This document shows, one piece after another, positions 1 through 11,764 of a stretch of 57,568 bases of DNA. This DNA comes from CAINFV01 sp964409235 (GTDB taxonomy: Bacteria; Chlamydiota; Chlamydiia; Chlamydiales; FEN-1388): the NCBI GenBank assembly GCA_964409235.1, contig CAYPCN010000007.1, forward strand, positions 1 through 57,568, given 5' to 3'. Each line of letters begins with the position of its first letter. The first letter of the stretch is position 1. Below the pieces are notes generated by a model that did not search any database, was not told the origin of the DNA, and saw only the letters and a program-made list of their open reading frames with translations. A program made the translations under genes and the position numbers.

Positions 1-225
1 GTACACTGCACGTAGGTGGCAGCCTGTTAGCTGACCATAAAGCTTCTGCCTTTAGGCATGAGTTGTTTACAATGCATGCTCCCTGTACCCGCCTGTTGAT
101 TCTTTCTTTTCTTTCTTGAACGAAACCACAAATTGGTTCAAGTCTCTGCTCGTTTTCTGTATTGACTGGACATAAAGGTTTTTCTATTGTGAAGAAAATC
201 TTGCATGCCTGTTAGGTAGAAAACC
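1..225. other. Upstream region of the giant gene
   Basis: No gene is supported here. Positions 48-79 contain a stretch (around GAGTTGTTTACA) that imperfectly matches one arm of the perfect palindrome at 9912-9955 beyond the other end of the giant gene. A pyrimidine-rich tract lies near 100-120. No convincing -35/-10 pair was identified. Confidence 0.4.
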
Positions 226-3200
226 ATGCCAATTGAAGCAGAACCAGCCCATCCATTTGTTACTTTAGGAGCCGAATCTCGTAAGTTGCTTCAAAGTGCT
301 CCTGCCTCAGGGAAGATTTCAAATATTTTCTTTCAAGTCCAGGCGAAGGGGGACGAGAAACAGGTATCTGTAATTCAGCGGCCGACGAGATGGCAAAGGA
401 TTATAAATTTTTTCCTCAGACGTTCGTCAGACTATCGGCTGGAAAATGTCGCAAAACAGCTGAACGCACTTGCGAGCGCAAAACTTGAGTGTCCCAAAAG
501 CAAGGAGGACATTCACTCGTTGCTTGTGTTTCAGAGGATCTGTCAACAAGCGATTAACTCCTATAAAAAAAGGAATAAGGCAATACCTCAGTCTATCGTG
601 GACCTTGAGAAGAAATTGACTAATTTGTTCGACGATCTTGGGGTTACAGATCAGAACAATGAGTTGTCAGTTCTTGCCGACAAAATCCACAGTGCCTGGG
701 TAGAAGAGCAACGGCGTATTCAAGCAGNNNNNNNNNNNNNNNNNNNNNNNNNNNNNNNNNNNNNNNNNNNNNNNNNNNNNNNNNNNNNNNNNNNNNNNNN
801 NNNNNNNNNNNNNNNNNNNNNNNNNNNAGGCTGAACAGCGTATTCAAGCAGAGGCTGAACAGCGTATTCAAGCAGAGGCTGAACAGCGTATTCAAGCAGA
901 GGCTGACAAAACGATTCTTGAAATGAGCAGGATCTTGGAATTGAGCAAAGCATTGCTGGCAGAGGCAGAGTACGTAAAGTCTCAAGAAGCTCTCGAAACT
1001 TTGGTAGAGTGTAAAAGAAACGTACTATCAACGGGCAATCTACGTGAGCTGCAGGAGAAAGATGAGGCCTTGAAGAAGTCAGCAATAGACCTGAAGAACA
1101 AGATTATCGAGGCATTGAAGAAGGAGAACGCAGCACGAGGTGTTGATCATCAAATCCACGATGTCAATAGCCTTTCCGAAAGTAGTTCAATAGAAGAGAT
1201 AGAAAGTGTTGCAGCGAAATTTCATAAAGTGCCGCTGGGATCATTTAGAAGCTTATCATTGGGGCAGGAGGTGGCCCAGATTGGGCAGACAAGACCACTC
1301 GAACCAGGGGTGGTCTATACTCGCCAGCAACAGGTGAGCCAAGAGGATTCATCTATGGAAGGAGAATCTTTTTTTGACGCCGTGCATAGGAGCTCCTCGC
1401 CCTCGATTTCCGACAAGCTCTTGTATCATATCCTTGGCGATCCCATGGGGGCAACGTCGATAGATCTCGTAGGGGGGTCTACAGAAACTCTCGGGGAACT
1501 TCTCGCCCTTATGCAATCTGTTGGCTTGGCTGGAGATCCAGGGTGGAAAGACATAATGGATTCTCAGTGTCAAATATTGAATTTGGCTATTCAGTGGGAC
1601 AACAGTGAAGCAAGAGATGAAGACGTAGCGAGTTTTGTACGAAAACAGATAGCCAACTCGGAAGAAGGGCAATCGTGTATTCTTCTTGGAAGATGGGCTG
1701 GAACTCCAGGCCATGCCATGGTCTACGAGTTTAAAACCATCTCCAAAGAGCAAGGTAAAGTTCAGCTGCGTATCTACAATACAGGTGCTGGGAGCAAATA
1801 CCATCCAAGAGAGAAAGTGGGTGGTAGAGAGATGGTGTCATGTCTTGTTATCAATGACATAGATGTGAACCGAATAAATGGCGAGTTCATAAGGACCCAT
1901 CGCACTCTTTCACGAACTATAAAGGAGTGGAACTCAGAGTACATTTATGGAGCCTTGCTTCCTTTCCTGGGTGGGAAGAAATGTGAGGAGAGCTCTTTTG
2001 TTGATGTTCAACGCTCTGGCATTTGCACTATTGCTTCCTATGCTGCTTTTCTTGACACGCAACTGTCTCCAAGGAATTATTCCAAATTGCAGATTGCCAT
2101 AGGATTGCAGGCGCTCAATGGATTTATTGCTCATATGACAAAAGGGCAAGGCAGAGACAAAAATATCAATCTGGCAGCTAAGTGCACTGAGTATTTTTCT
2201 AGATTGGTTTTGCAAAGGAGGACTGAAGGGAAAATTACTCAAAATGAATTGATTCGTCTTCAAAAGATTATAAGAGATTACACAAGGAAGATTTCCGAAG
2301 CGCGAGAGCAGTGTGCTAGAGAGGCAAGCCTCTTGATGAAATCGACAGATAGTCAGGCCCAACTGTCCCCTGAACATCTAGAATTGAAAGCTTCCCCAAG
2401 TGCCTTCGCGTGTTGCGAGCAGACCTTCCGTCCACTGAAAGGCGTGGGCTCAGACTTTGCTGTGCCTGCTGTCATGCCTACGATGGATTACAGCACCCTC
2501 GACGAAATAGCAAAAACGATTCAAGGGGCTGTCAAGTGGGGGAATGAGCAAAAAAAATTAGGGCGTAGCGAAGAAGTTCATTTTGAACTTGGGCGGGTCA
2601 CAAGCCTGTTAAGAGGAGCAATCGAAAAGAATCGGCGGGGATATGATCTACTGCCAGATTTTAAGAAAGAGGCTATGGCAACGGATCTCCGAGATCTGGG
2701 AAAACTGTACGTGAATTGTTTCGTGGATATGGCTCGAAGGAGTGGCTCCCCGATAGCTTCAACTCCTGTGATGGTCATTCATCTGCTGAATCTCATCGTC
2801 TGCGTACGACTGATTTGCGGAGAAACATGGGAAATTGTCAAACACATGCCAATCTGTGCTCCTAACATGGAGCGCCTTTTGGGAAAGAATTGGCAAGACA
2901 CATACCGACCTTTTGAAAATTACAGGGTCTGGAAGGAGCTGGGAAGTCAGTTTAACTATTTGGGCCAAACGTTTACGCGTGTAAGCAATATAGGGCCTTT
3001 TTCCTTCAATAGCATTAGAAGAGAGGTATCCTATGCGCCAACACAGGAAAATGAGTTTGTTACCCATTTCTGGGGACAATACGGCAACCAAATAGGACAA
3101 TCGCTCTCATCTCCTGCCTTAACAAGTCTTAAAGCACAGCTTTCTGTAAAAGGCCAATTAAGCCATAGCGCTGTTGTTGCGGCCCTTTTTTCTAATAATA

Positions 3201-6200
3201 AGAAAGAACATTTTCAAGAAGGGAAACGAGAACATCTGTGTGAAGTTCCACAGGCCTTTTTCCTTTGTAAAGAGCTGATGGAGTACGTCATGGTTGCGTG
3301 CATGTGTACTGGGTGCCAGGGCAACAAGCTTAAAGAGCCGTTCATAACAGTGGATTTTTCTGGGGGATGTCCATATCCAACGACAAAGTTTTGCATGGAC
3401 TGGGAGTCCAATAGGCTCCCGGAACTATTATTTCCTCTTCTTTGCTGTCCGTCCCCAGACTCATGTACTGAGCAACCTTGTAATGGGGTCTACGGGGTCG
3501 CAACAGACTTAACAATCCATGGCCCTGTCATGTACAAGGACCTGCGTGTCATACGAACACAACCATTATTGCAAATCGATACTGCCATTGCCACGTTTCA
3601 AGCGCATCCAGAATTGTTCGATCAAGAAGAATGGAGAACGTATTTTGAATACCTTCTATTTTCAGACAACATCTTGAAGAACGCTGTAGCTCAAAAAAGC
3701 TTGGAAAATTCAGCTCTTATTATCTATGAGTTTTTGACAAAGCAGTTTGAACTTTCGTTGTCGTCACACCAGCCAGGACTTTCCATCTATTTTCTCCGGC
3801 AGTTTCGACTATTATATGAACGGAAAGACATTTGGCCTGGTTGCAATCCTATGGAACGAAAAGCAACAATTTTAAAGCTTTTTGATGAGATAAGATCATT
3901 GTCTTCTTCCAGCAAGGAGTATTTTCATTGGCACTATGAACGGGCTCGCATGTATGACGCTGAAGATCAGCTTACTTCTGATGAGATTGACGCTTTGCTG
4001 CAATCCGTCCTTGTGGCGAGGGCTAGAATTGAAGAAGAGCCACGGCTGATGTATGATGTCGAAGAGTTCATCCATGCTGTTTTTGCCAGGAAGGATATTC
4101 AAGAAAGGCTTTCCGGGAACTTGGACAAGGTCATCAACTCAGCATTGCACATGGATCCCTCTCGACGGTGGCGACGTTCTCCTGAGAATGCATACACGTT
4201 TATATCGGACACCCTTCCCCAACTAGAATATCGGCTAACAACGGGAACCGTTCTACAGACAAGTGGGTATGGTCAAACACCTCTTCCTCGTTTGATAGCA
4301 GACTCCGAAATCGTTCGAAAGGCGGTGAACAAACCAATTCCCGCCACAGTGAATAAGGTGGCGGAAAATTCTTATAGTTTCACTGTCGATAATACCATAG
4401 ATTTTCGGATAGAAATATCAGAAAAAGGTCCTGAAATTTACAAAAAAGTGGATGGAACATGGTATCAGTTTCTCCGTGAAAGTCCATTTAAAACTATTCC
4501 TGCATCAGAAAAGCGATCTCGTGAGGTTAGGGGGGGGCCGTACATTCAGGATGGTGTGATCCAAGGGAATAACCTCTGGCTGTACGAAAAAGACAGGAAG
4601 CAAACGTGTAGGGTAGAATCCCCAGATGGGCAGCTTCTCTATGAGGCAGAGCTCAGCAGCCTTCAAGGAAAGTGGTCTGTCTTTGCAATACAAGGACAAT
4701 CACGTCTGTCGCTTCTTGATGCAAAGGAATTGCCAGCGTCGTTTCGTGATATGGAGGATAGAGACTATATTTTACCTCTTATAGATACGAATGGAAATGT
4801 TTCAAAAATTTCATTCCCTCATCTCGGACCACATGGGCTTACATTCGTCTTTCACCCCGATAAAAAACAATTTCTTTGCGAAGAATTCCCTCATGAAATT
4901 GTCCTGGCCGATCAATTTGTGTCGGCCGTTCCTACTTTATCTCACAAGCTTCTTTTGAAAAATGAGGACACTGGCAAGAAAAGAGTTCTTATCCCTGGTC
5001 ATCATCTGGAGTCTTCTGAGTCTGACCCCTCTGCTCTTGCTACCTCGGCCATTCCTATCCATACCGGCAAGGAGCAGGTACCTGTGTATTCATATGGAGT
5101 CAAGAAAGACCGCCTTGTCCCTGAAACAGTCGAAGGAGCTGTCTACCTTGCCTATACCTATCTTTGGCAGCAGCAGTATGAAGAGAGCGCACGAGTTCTT
5201 GAACAGATACCTCATCTTCCGCTCTCCGATGAAGCATTAAAGATTCTTGGATGGCTCGTGGAAGGATCTAACCTTGATCAAGATCCCAAAAGCATTGCTC
5301 TTCGCCTGAAAGCTGCGGCTATTCTCAAACAACAGAACGTTCTCCTCCATCGTTATATTCCATCCGACTGTTTGGAAAAGGTCCCTGCGTTATTAGAAGA
5401 GTATGAAGCCGCAAAGCAGCATTGCGGGACCATCTATGTTACCCAAGATGAGGCTGAATTTTTGACCGATGATCCTAAGGCCCTAGAGGTTACTTTCGAA
5501 CGCACCGAGCCTATAGTATTTCGGTGGTCTCTGGCAGACAAGGTGGATTTGCCACGTGAACACATGATACACAGGTGTGCGCCAAGTATCCTGAACCCTC
5601 AATTTTCTCTCGAGTCTTTTAATCGCGTATTTACCAATCTTCGTGACGGGAGGAATTGGGATCAGATACGAAAAGATTGGGAGGACGCATTCGGTGTCGA
5701 GCTTGCACAAAAGCGTTCTGGCGACGAACTAGAAAGAATAAAGAACATTCTTTCAATTGCTTCCAGGACTCCTACCTCACAACAACAGACGGCAGCAGCG
5801 ATTCTTTTTGCTCTCATGATGAAGAGCTCCGAATTTTTAAATATTCATATTAGTCCTTATACTTGGGAGGTCCCAGTTGCAGCCATTAACGCTGCCAAGA
5901 AGGTGTTAGCTGATGAATTATCACAACAGCCAGAATTGCCTCGTGGTGAAGCGACGAAAAGGCCACTTGCTTTGCCGGCTGTGGAGCTTTCTGTTGGCAC
6001 ACTGCCTAAGGAAGAGAGCAGCGCCATCGACGATCCTGGGCAGTACCCTGGTTTGGAGTCAGATCACGGATGTCCACTTTTTCCTAAAGTGGGCTCTCTT
6101 TTTCGCTCGTCTTCTGCTCAGTCCATTCCCGCAGCCGAAGCGTATGCAGAATCTGTTGTCTTGTGCCTGCAAAGGGAGGATGTCAGTGCATACGAAGAGT

Positions 6201-9200
6201 TCCAGGGCGATGTGCAAACGTTTATGCAACAAATAAGAGAACGTACTGCATATGACATCGAAACGATGTCAACAGTGGTTGCCAAGATGGAGCCAGAAAG
6301 CTTAGACGCTAAGAAAGCTGTCCAAGAGGCACGCAACGGTATTCAAAAGCTTCTAGATACAAGGTTCCCTGACCCGGATCGGGCGGCACTTCAGGAAGCG
6401 CTTGGAACGGCAGGATATGTTCGCGATGTTGGCGTCAATGAGGCGACATATGCCCTTTTAGAGCCGTTCCCCGATGGTTTTTTACGCCTTAACCCAGCAC
6501 TGACGTTAGACACGGCGCGACAGCTTCGCGATGCGACAATTCACTACCTTATGCGCAAGACTCGCAAACAGCAACTTCAGAGAGCCTTGCTGAAAGCAAA
6601 AGAGATGAAAAAGCAGGAACATCCCTCTGCTGAGGATATTCAGGAACTTCATGCCCTGATGTATAAGACAAGACAGTATTCTCCCTTAGCACATCCCGAG
6701 TACCTTGTGTTCGAAGCTATATTTGGGAATTTTTTGCGCCCGGAACAGATTGCAACGATTGATAGCTTCTTGTCTGGAGAGGGAGGGACTGCCAGTAAAG
6801 TCATCGAGATGATCATGGGAGCGGGAAAGACATCGGTGCTCCTACCGTTAATCACCAATATGATAGCCAAGCGCGGCAAGCTTTCTGTTGCCGTCTTTCC
6901 TAGTAATCTGTATCCATCAATGGCTCCCCAGGTTGCTGAGGCACTTCAGAAGACGTATTCTACACAGGTTTTTTCGTGGAGCTTAGAGTCAGGAAAGCCA
7001 GTGACTTTTGAGACGCTCAAGCATATAGACCTTGGTCTAAAGCACGCTCTTGAGAGGCATCAGGTAGTCGTTATTCGTCCCGAAGATATTGCAGGTCTAT
7101 TTTTGGAATTTCTTGCCTTGCTCCAAGAAGCTAATCAACAAGAGGCTCAAGAAAAAATTCAGCTGTTGCAGTCGATCTTTGGACAGCTTCGAACATCTGC
7201 GGAGTTTTTGTTCGATGAAGTTGACTCTGTGTGGGATGTACTGAAGGAACAGCTCTTGACAGTCTGTGATCTAAAACCTCTCGATGGAACTGTTATAGAA
7301 GCATCGATGATGCTGTTCTCAATATTGGCAACGGTTCAGCCTCAGGCTACGTCGGAGGATTTTACGAGCGAGATAGCTCCTGTTCTCATCGAAGGGTTTA
7401 TTGAGAAGCTCTTTTCTATTCCAAAATTTCGCACCGAGGTATCGCAATACCAAAGCTCGATCTCTGACTATTTACATGGGAAAAAATCAAAGGAAGCGAT
7501 TCAGTCCCTTCCACAGGAACTCAGAGATATTCTTTGCACGGCTCATGAACAAATTCATTATATTCTTCCTCACACATGTGTCAATCTTCTAGGTGTTCAT
7601 TATGGGCTGCCACCTGCTGGAGGAGGCATGAATTTTCCTTACGCAGTGCCATATGAGACTGGAGTTCCTGTGCCGAACTCTCGTTTTGGACATGAACTCG
7701 AAGAAGTGAACTATACAATACAGATGTTTTTGGAGTTGCCTGCACAGCAATTATCACCCCATATCGAATCCCTTCTTCATTCTCTCCAATGGCAAGTTCG
7801 CAGAGAGCTCATGGAAAACCCAGGGATGAAGATGGCAGATACAACAGCTGTGAAGCAGTTAAGCCTTCTTATTGGAAGCCAGGACACCGCATTGTCGACC
7901 CTACAGTCCGGGCTAACAGAAGGAATAGGGAAGATCGTCACTTATCTGTCAGAAGAAAAATCCAGAAAGATGGCTTTTATTCAGCAGTGCATCCTTTCTA
8001 AATTCTTACGTCCTGATTCATATTTTCGAGTTTCTGCCCAGATTTATGCTGTCTTTTCTTCCGTTCTTCGCGGGTTTTCTGGGACTGTATGGAATAAAGA
8101 TACCTATCCCATCCCTGGTGTGTCTTCGCCTGAGTCGACAGGGAGAACGATACAGATCCTCTCGTGCGAGACACAGGAGGTAAGTGTTATCCACCCAAAT
8201 ACGTTGGACTCCTTGTACGCCCAGAACTGTGGCATTATTGACGTTGGAGGGATGTTGAGAGGCTACGATGGCAAGGAGATTGCGCAAAAGATCCTCAACA
8301 GCTACAAGGCGGGAGAAATAGAAGGTGTTATTTATTACGACCAAGACAAAGTCCAGAGGGTGCTCAGTCGAGATGGAAGTGATGTGTTATACGCTGAATG
8401 CCGAATTCCGGCTGAAAAGCTCTCAGCATACTGGTCCCAAGCATTTGCTCGAGGAGCTGACCTGCGCGTCGGGAAAACGACGACCTGTACAGTATGCGTA
8501 GGAAAAGACACTCTGTTCAAGGATTTTTTACAAGGTGTATGGCGCCTTCGCAAACTGGGGCAAGGTCAGCATATTCGGTGTGCGATCACAGCAGAGACTG
8601 AGGCTATTGTCCGGGCGAAATTGGGTATTCCCACGGGAGAAAAAATTCTACTGCACCATCTGATTGCTTTTACTCTGAAGAATCAAATAGAAAGGCGTGC
8701 TGATGATAATCACCGTGCTGTACGCCAAAAGGCCGACGCCGTTCTTCAGCACGGTTTTGTTGCTCTGTTACTCAACGAGAAAAGTCCAAATGTTCTCAGC
8801 GAATCATGGCAATCCTGCAGACATCTGTTTGCAAGCGATACGCCAGTCCATCCTTCGGAACGATATGGGGATCAACAGAGCAAGATGGACTCAGGAGTAT
8901 GGTTGACTCAATTTTTAGATGGGGTTTCTCAATCTCCTGCGTGTGAGTATTTGGCACGGGAAAAATATCTGGAAAAAACAAAGGTTAAAGAGGAATTTAA
9001 GTCGATACAAAAAGCCATGCAGCCCAAGCTTGCTCAGAAGGTGGCGGTTTCGTCTCCAGGTGTTGGTATTCGAATGCAAGTGCAGACCCAGACCCAGACA
9101 GAAACCCAGACCCAGACAGAAACCCAGACCCAGACAAGCGTTGCAATAGAACAGCACCCTCCTGATTTGCGCTTGAAAGTTGACATCGAAAAAGCTGTAA

Positions 9201-9835
9201 CATGTGTAGCTAAACGCAATGAGCTAAAATTTGCCTCTTATGCTGATGTACAAGTAACACCTACACCCGATAGAGGTTGTATATATCTGAGCGAGGTTCT
9301 CTCTTGTGGAGAGGAAACAAAGAAGTTTTCTGGCCTTATCCCTAAAAATCTGGGAACAAGTATTAATCTTCATCAGATTTTTCGTTCAGGATATGTTCCG
9401 ACAACTGCCTATTATCAGCCGATGGTATACGCTGTTCTCATACAAAAAGAGGGGGCAGAGCCTGTATGCATCGCGGTTAATCAAGAAGATGCTGATAAGC
9501 TGTTGACCTTTCAAGGTCCTGCTGGCACCACTGCGGCTCTTGTGAATATCCACACTGGTATCGCCTATGGATTAGGCAGTCCCAAGCCTGATGTACAAGC
9601 CATCGAGAGCAATTCTGACATATTGACTCTTCGCGTTCTGTTGAAAGTCTTTTCAGGAGACCTTGGCCTAACCCATAATGAGCTCAAGGCTCTTTGCGAG
9701 TACTGTAAAAAACGGCCTGATGGGTTCAATGAAATGGCCCAGTTTATTCGCTCATATGTATGTGCTGTGTATCCCAAGGCCCAAGAGAGGAAGGCACGTG
9801 TGCTTGAAATCCTTGATAAGGGTGGCTTACCATAG
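226..9835 (+). CDS. Giant eukaryote-like P-loop protein, DUF3638-type (interrupted by assembly gap)
   Basis: This is almost certainly one gene of roughly 3,200 codons. Both sides of the N run encode the same glutamate/glutamine-rich repeat, and the apparent frame change arises only because the gap was written as 100 N. The first part (226-727) is hydrophilic with no signal peptide. After the repeat comes a region with GHAM (His codon at 1712) and SGIC (Cys codon at 2024), which could be a cysteine-peptidase-like fold; that is inference. Near the middle is a Walker A motif, MGAGKTS (6815-6835), followed by FDEVD (7211-7225) as Walker B. The phrase EMIMGAGKTSVLLPL is the style of the DUF3638 family, otherwise best known from eukaryotes. 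A QT-rich low-complexity tract sits near the C-terminus. The start at 226 has only a weak Shine-Dalgarno sequence, so an upstream start is possible. The biochemical function is unknown; a secreted effector or an ATP-driven helicase-like enzyme are both open. Confidence 0.75.
728..827. other. Assembly gap of 100 N inside a tandem repeat
   Basis: Exactly 100 N interrupt a 24-bp tandem repeat. The base before the gap (g727) and the two after it (828-829) together make the expected GAG codon. The missing DNA should therefore be a multiple of 3, most likely of 24, rather than 100. The gap was probably placed because short reads could not span the repeat. Confidence 0.95.
828..899 (+). repeat. 24-bp coding tandem repeat (EAEQRIQA units)
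   Basis: Three perfect 24-bp copies (828-851, 852-875, 876-899) encode the octapeptide EAEQRIQA in tandem. A degenerate copy precedes the gap (703-727, EEQRRIQA), so further copies are hidden in the N run. The composition suggests a charged helical or coiled-coil linker whose length can vary by slippage. Confidence 0.9.
9083..9137 (+). repeat. QT-rich low-complexity coding repeat
   Basis: About three 18-bp units of the cagaccCAGACAGAAAcc type encode alternating Gln-Thr with periodic Glu (QTQTQTETQTQTET...). The reading frame is kept throughout. It looks like a flexible, slippage-prone linker in the C-terminal part of the giant protein. Confidence 0.85.
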
Positions 9836-9911
9836 TCTGACTTCTTCATGGTCGGGAGAAATTGCCGCCCATTTTTCGGTGATTTAAAAAGAAAGGCGAC
9901 TATATTTTTCT

Positions 9912-9955
9912 CCATGTAAACAACTCTCGCCTAAAGGCGAGAGTTGTTTACATGG
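9912..9955. repeat. Perfect 20-bp-arm palindrome, TAAA loop
   Basis: The arms 9912-9931 and 9936-9955 are perfectly complementary (CCATGTAAACAACTCTCGCC and its complement) around a 4-nt loop. It lies 76 bp past the giant gene's stop and 33 bp before the next start. It could act as a terminator or mRNA-stabilising hairpin, but no U-run follows it on either strand. A diverged half copy lies at 48-79. Confidence 0.8.
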
Positions 9956-9987
9956 CATGGGAGGAACATGCATGAGGTCTGCGTTCC

Positions 9988-11682
9988 ATGACAACTTCAG
10001 AGTCGTTTGAATCGTATCGTCTGAAATTCCAGCCGATCGTACCACATGTCCTTCGCGATCTGGCTACCATTGACTTCATCAATGAACGGCGTGCAACGAC
10101 TGATGAAGAGATTCGCCGTCTTCTTGCCCATCTTGAAACTGATTGGGTGCTCCGGTCGGTGGCCTCTTCTGCTGCCGAGCAGCGTTATCCTCTTCGCGTC
10201 GGTGTCGTACTGTCAGGAGGGCCGGCGCCAGGAGGACACACAGTGATAGCAGGGCTCTTCGATGCCTTGCAGGAATGGCATCCTCAGAGCACGCTCCTCG
10301 GCTTTGCGGACGGTCCCCGCGGGCTGCTCAACAATGCGGCACGAGAAATATCTTCTGACGATGTCAACCAGGTTCGAAATATCGGCGGCTTTTCCTTACT
10401 GGGAACTGGCAGGATGAAAATAGAAAGCCAAGAAGAAATCTCCCTCGCGGCAGCCGCTGCCCGCGATCGCCGTCTCGATGGCCTTGTCTTCATTGGCGGC
10501 GATGACTCCAATACGGATGCCGCTTTCTTGGCCGAGGCGTTTCGTTCTCAAGGTCTATCGACGTGCGTCGTGGGAATTCCTAAGACCATCGACGGCGATC
10601 TGCAAAGCCGCGAGATTCCCATCTCCTTTGGCTTTGACACGGCGTGTACAATCTATTCTATGACGATTGGCAATATCGGAAAGGATATCCTGTCGTCAAA
10701 GAATAATTACTTTTTCGTCCGCCTCATGGGACGAGTAGCCTCGCATATCACGCTCGAATGCGCGCTTCGAACGCAACCCAATGTCGCGCTGATCAGCGAG
10801 GAGGTGGCAGCACGAGAGATGACACTACCAGATGTTGTTCAAGACATCGCAGATCTTGTGGAAGCGCGGTATGCAACAGGACGAAAGTACGGCCTTGTAC
10901 TGGTTCCTGAGGGGGTCATCGAACATATGGTGGATGTCAAGAAGCTCATCGTTGAGCTCAATGACCTCTTTGCTCCTGTTCACCCGCTCTCTTCGGCTCT
11001 CAAACGCTGTTTGACACTGGCCGAACGCCTCGCCTGTGTCATCGATGCGCTTTCTGAACCTGCACGGCAATGCATGTCGGTCTTCCCGCAGGAGATCAGA
11101 GAGCAGCTTGTCCATGAGCGAGATCCTCATGGCAACGTCCAAGTGTCGAAAATCGACACAGCGCGTCTGATCGCCCTCCTCGTGCAAAAAGAGCTGAGGA
11201 CGAGAAGTACGCCTGTTCCCTTTTCATTTCAAACAGCCTTCTGTGGCTATGAGGGGAGATCGGGATTCCCTTCGAATTTCGACTGTACGTACTGTTATGC
11301 GTTGGGAAAGGTGGCGGCAGCGCTCGTCGCTAAGAAAAAGACAGGATTCATGGCTGCCATTGACAACCTTCATCGACCAGTGGCCGAATGGCGAGCACAT
11401 GCTGTTCCATTCGCGTCGCTGCTGCACTTCGAACGGCGCGGAGGGGCGCGTAAGCCCGTTATCAAGAAGACGTTGGTTGACCTCTCTGGAGAGCTCTTCC
11501 TCCATTTTGCGGCGCAGCGGCATGGATGGCGACTTCAGGACCAATACCTCCAGCCAGCGCCTTTGCAGTTTTTCGGCCCGCCAGCCCTTGTCGACACTCC
11601 CTGCCTTTCCATCGAGATTCTCTCAGCAGCACGAGCTCATGAGGACCAAGGAAAGGATGAGCTCGATACGATTGAAAAGTGA
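9988..11682 (+). CDS. pfp: Diphosphate--fructose-6-phosphate 1-phosphotransferase (PFP)
   Basis: PPi-dependent phosphofructokinase of the long (PFP beta-like) class, catalysing reversible phosphorylation of fructose 6-phosphate with pyrophosphate in glycolysis/gluconeogenesis. Visible motifs are VVLSGGPAPGGH near the N-terminus, FIGGDDSNTDAA (GGDD is the PPi-type signature), PKTIDGDL with the catalytic Asp, and MGRVASH. The 564-aa length fits the family, and chlamydiae are known to use this enzyme type. The last 37 codons or so include a 76-bp segment repeated at 12531-12606. The present C-terminus (HEDQGKDELDTIEK) may therefore be a secondary one created when the toxin-antitoxin segment arrived. 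Confidence 0.93.
   Translation: MTTSESFESYRLKFQPIVPHVLRDLATIDFINERRATTDEEIRRLLAHLETDWVLRSVASSAAEQRYPLRVGVVLSGGPAPGGHTVIAGLFDALQEWHPQSTLLGFADGPRGLLNNAAREISSDDVNQVRNIGGFSLLGTGRMKIESQEEISLAAAAARDRRLDGLVFIGGDDSNTDAAFLAEAFRSQGLSTCVVGIPKTIDGDLQSREIPISFGFDTACTIYSMTIGNIGKDILSSKNNYFFVRLMGRVASHITLECALRTQPNVALISEEVAAREMTLPDVVQDIADLVEARYATGRKYGLVLVPEGVIEHMVDVKKLIVELNDLFAPVHPLSSALKRCLTLAERLACVIDALSEPARQCMSVFPQEIREQLVHERDPHGNVQVSKIDTARLIALLVQKELRTRSTPVPFSFQTAFCGYEGRSGFPSNFDCTYCYALGKVAAALVAKKKTGFMAAIDNLHRPVAEWRAHAVPFASLLHFERRGGARKPVIKKTLVDLSGELFLHFAAQRHGWRLQDQYLQPAPLQFFGPPALVDTPCLSIEILSAARAHEDQGKDELDTIEK
11570..11645 (+). repeat. Direct repeat, left copy (76 bp)
   Basis: This 76-bp segment inside the pfp 3' end recurs at 12531-12606 with a single mismatch (GTCGAC versus GTCGGC). 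The two copies bracket the toxin-antitoxin pair. The pfp frame is open in both, and both encode GPPALV(D/G)TPCLSIEILS. Confidence 0.95.
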
Positions 11683-11764
11683 GAAACATGACGTATATCC
11701 CAAGCTACAGAGCGTATGCTATGCGGACAAGAGAAGAGATCGTTCGGAGTTTGATGGATACTTC

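Noticed and set aside
828..899. 24-bp repeats as a CRISPR array
   Set aside because: Units are contiguous with no spacers, and they encode a regular octapeptide in frame.
8915..9219. Several antisense open frames over the QT repeat
   Set aside because: They are products of the repetitive codons; the + strand frame is part of the giant gene.
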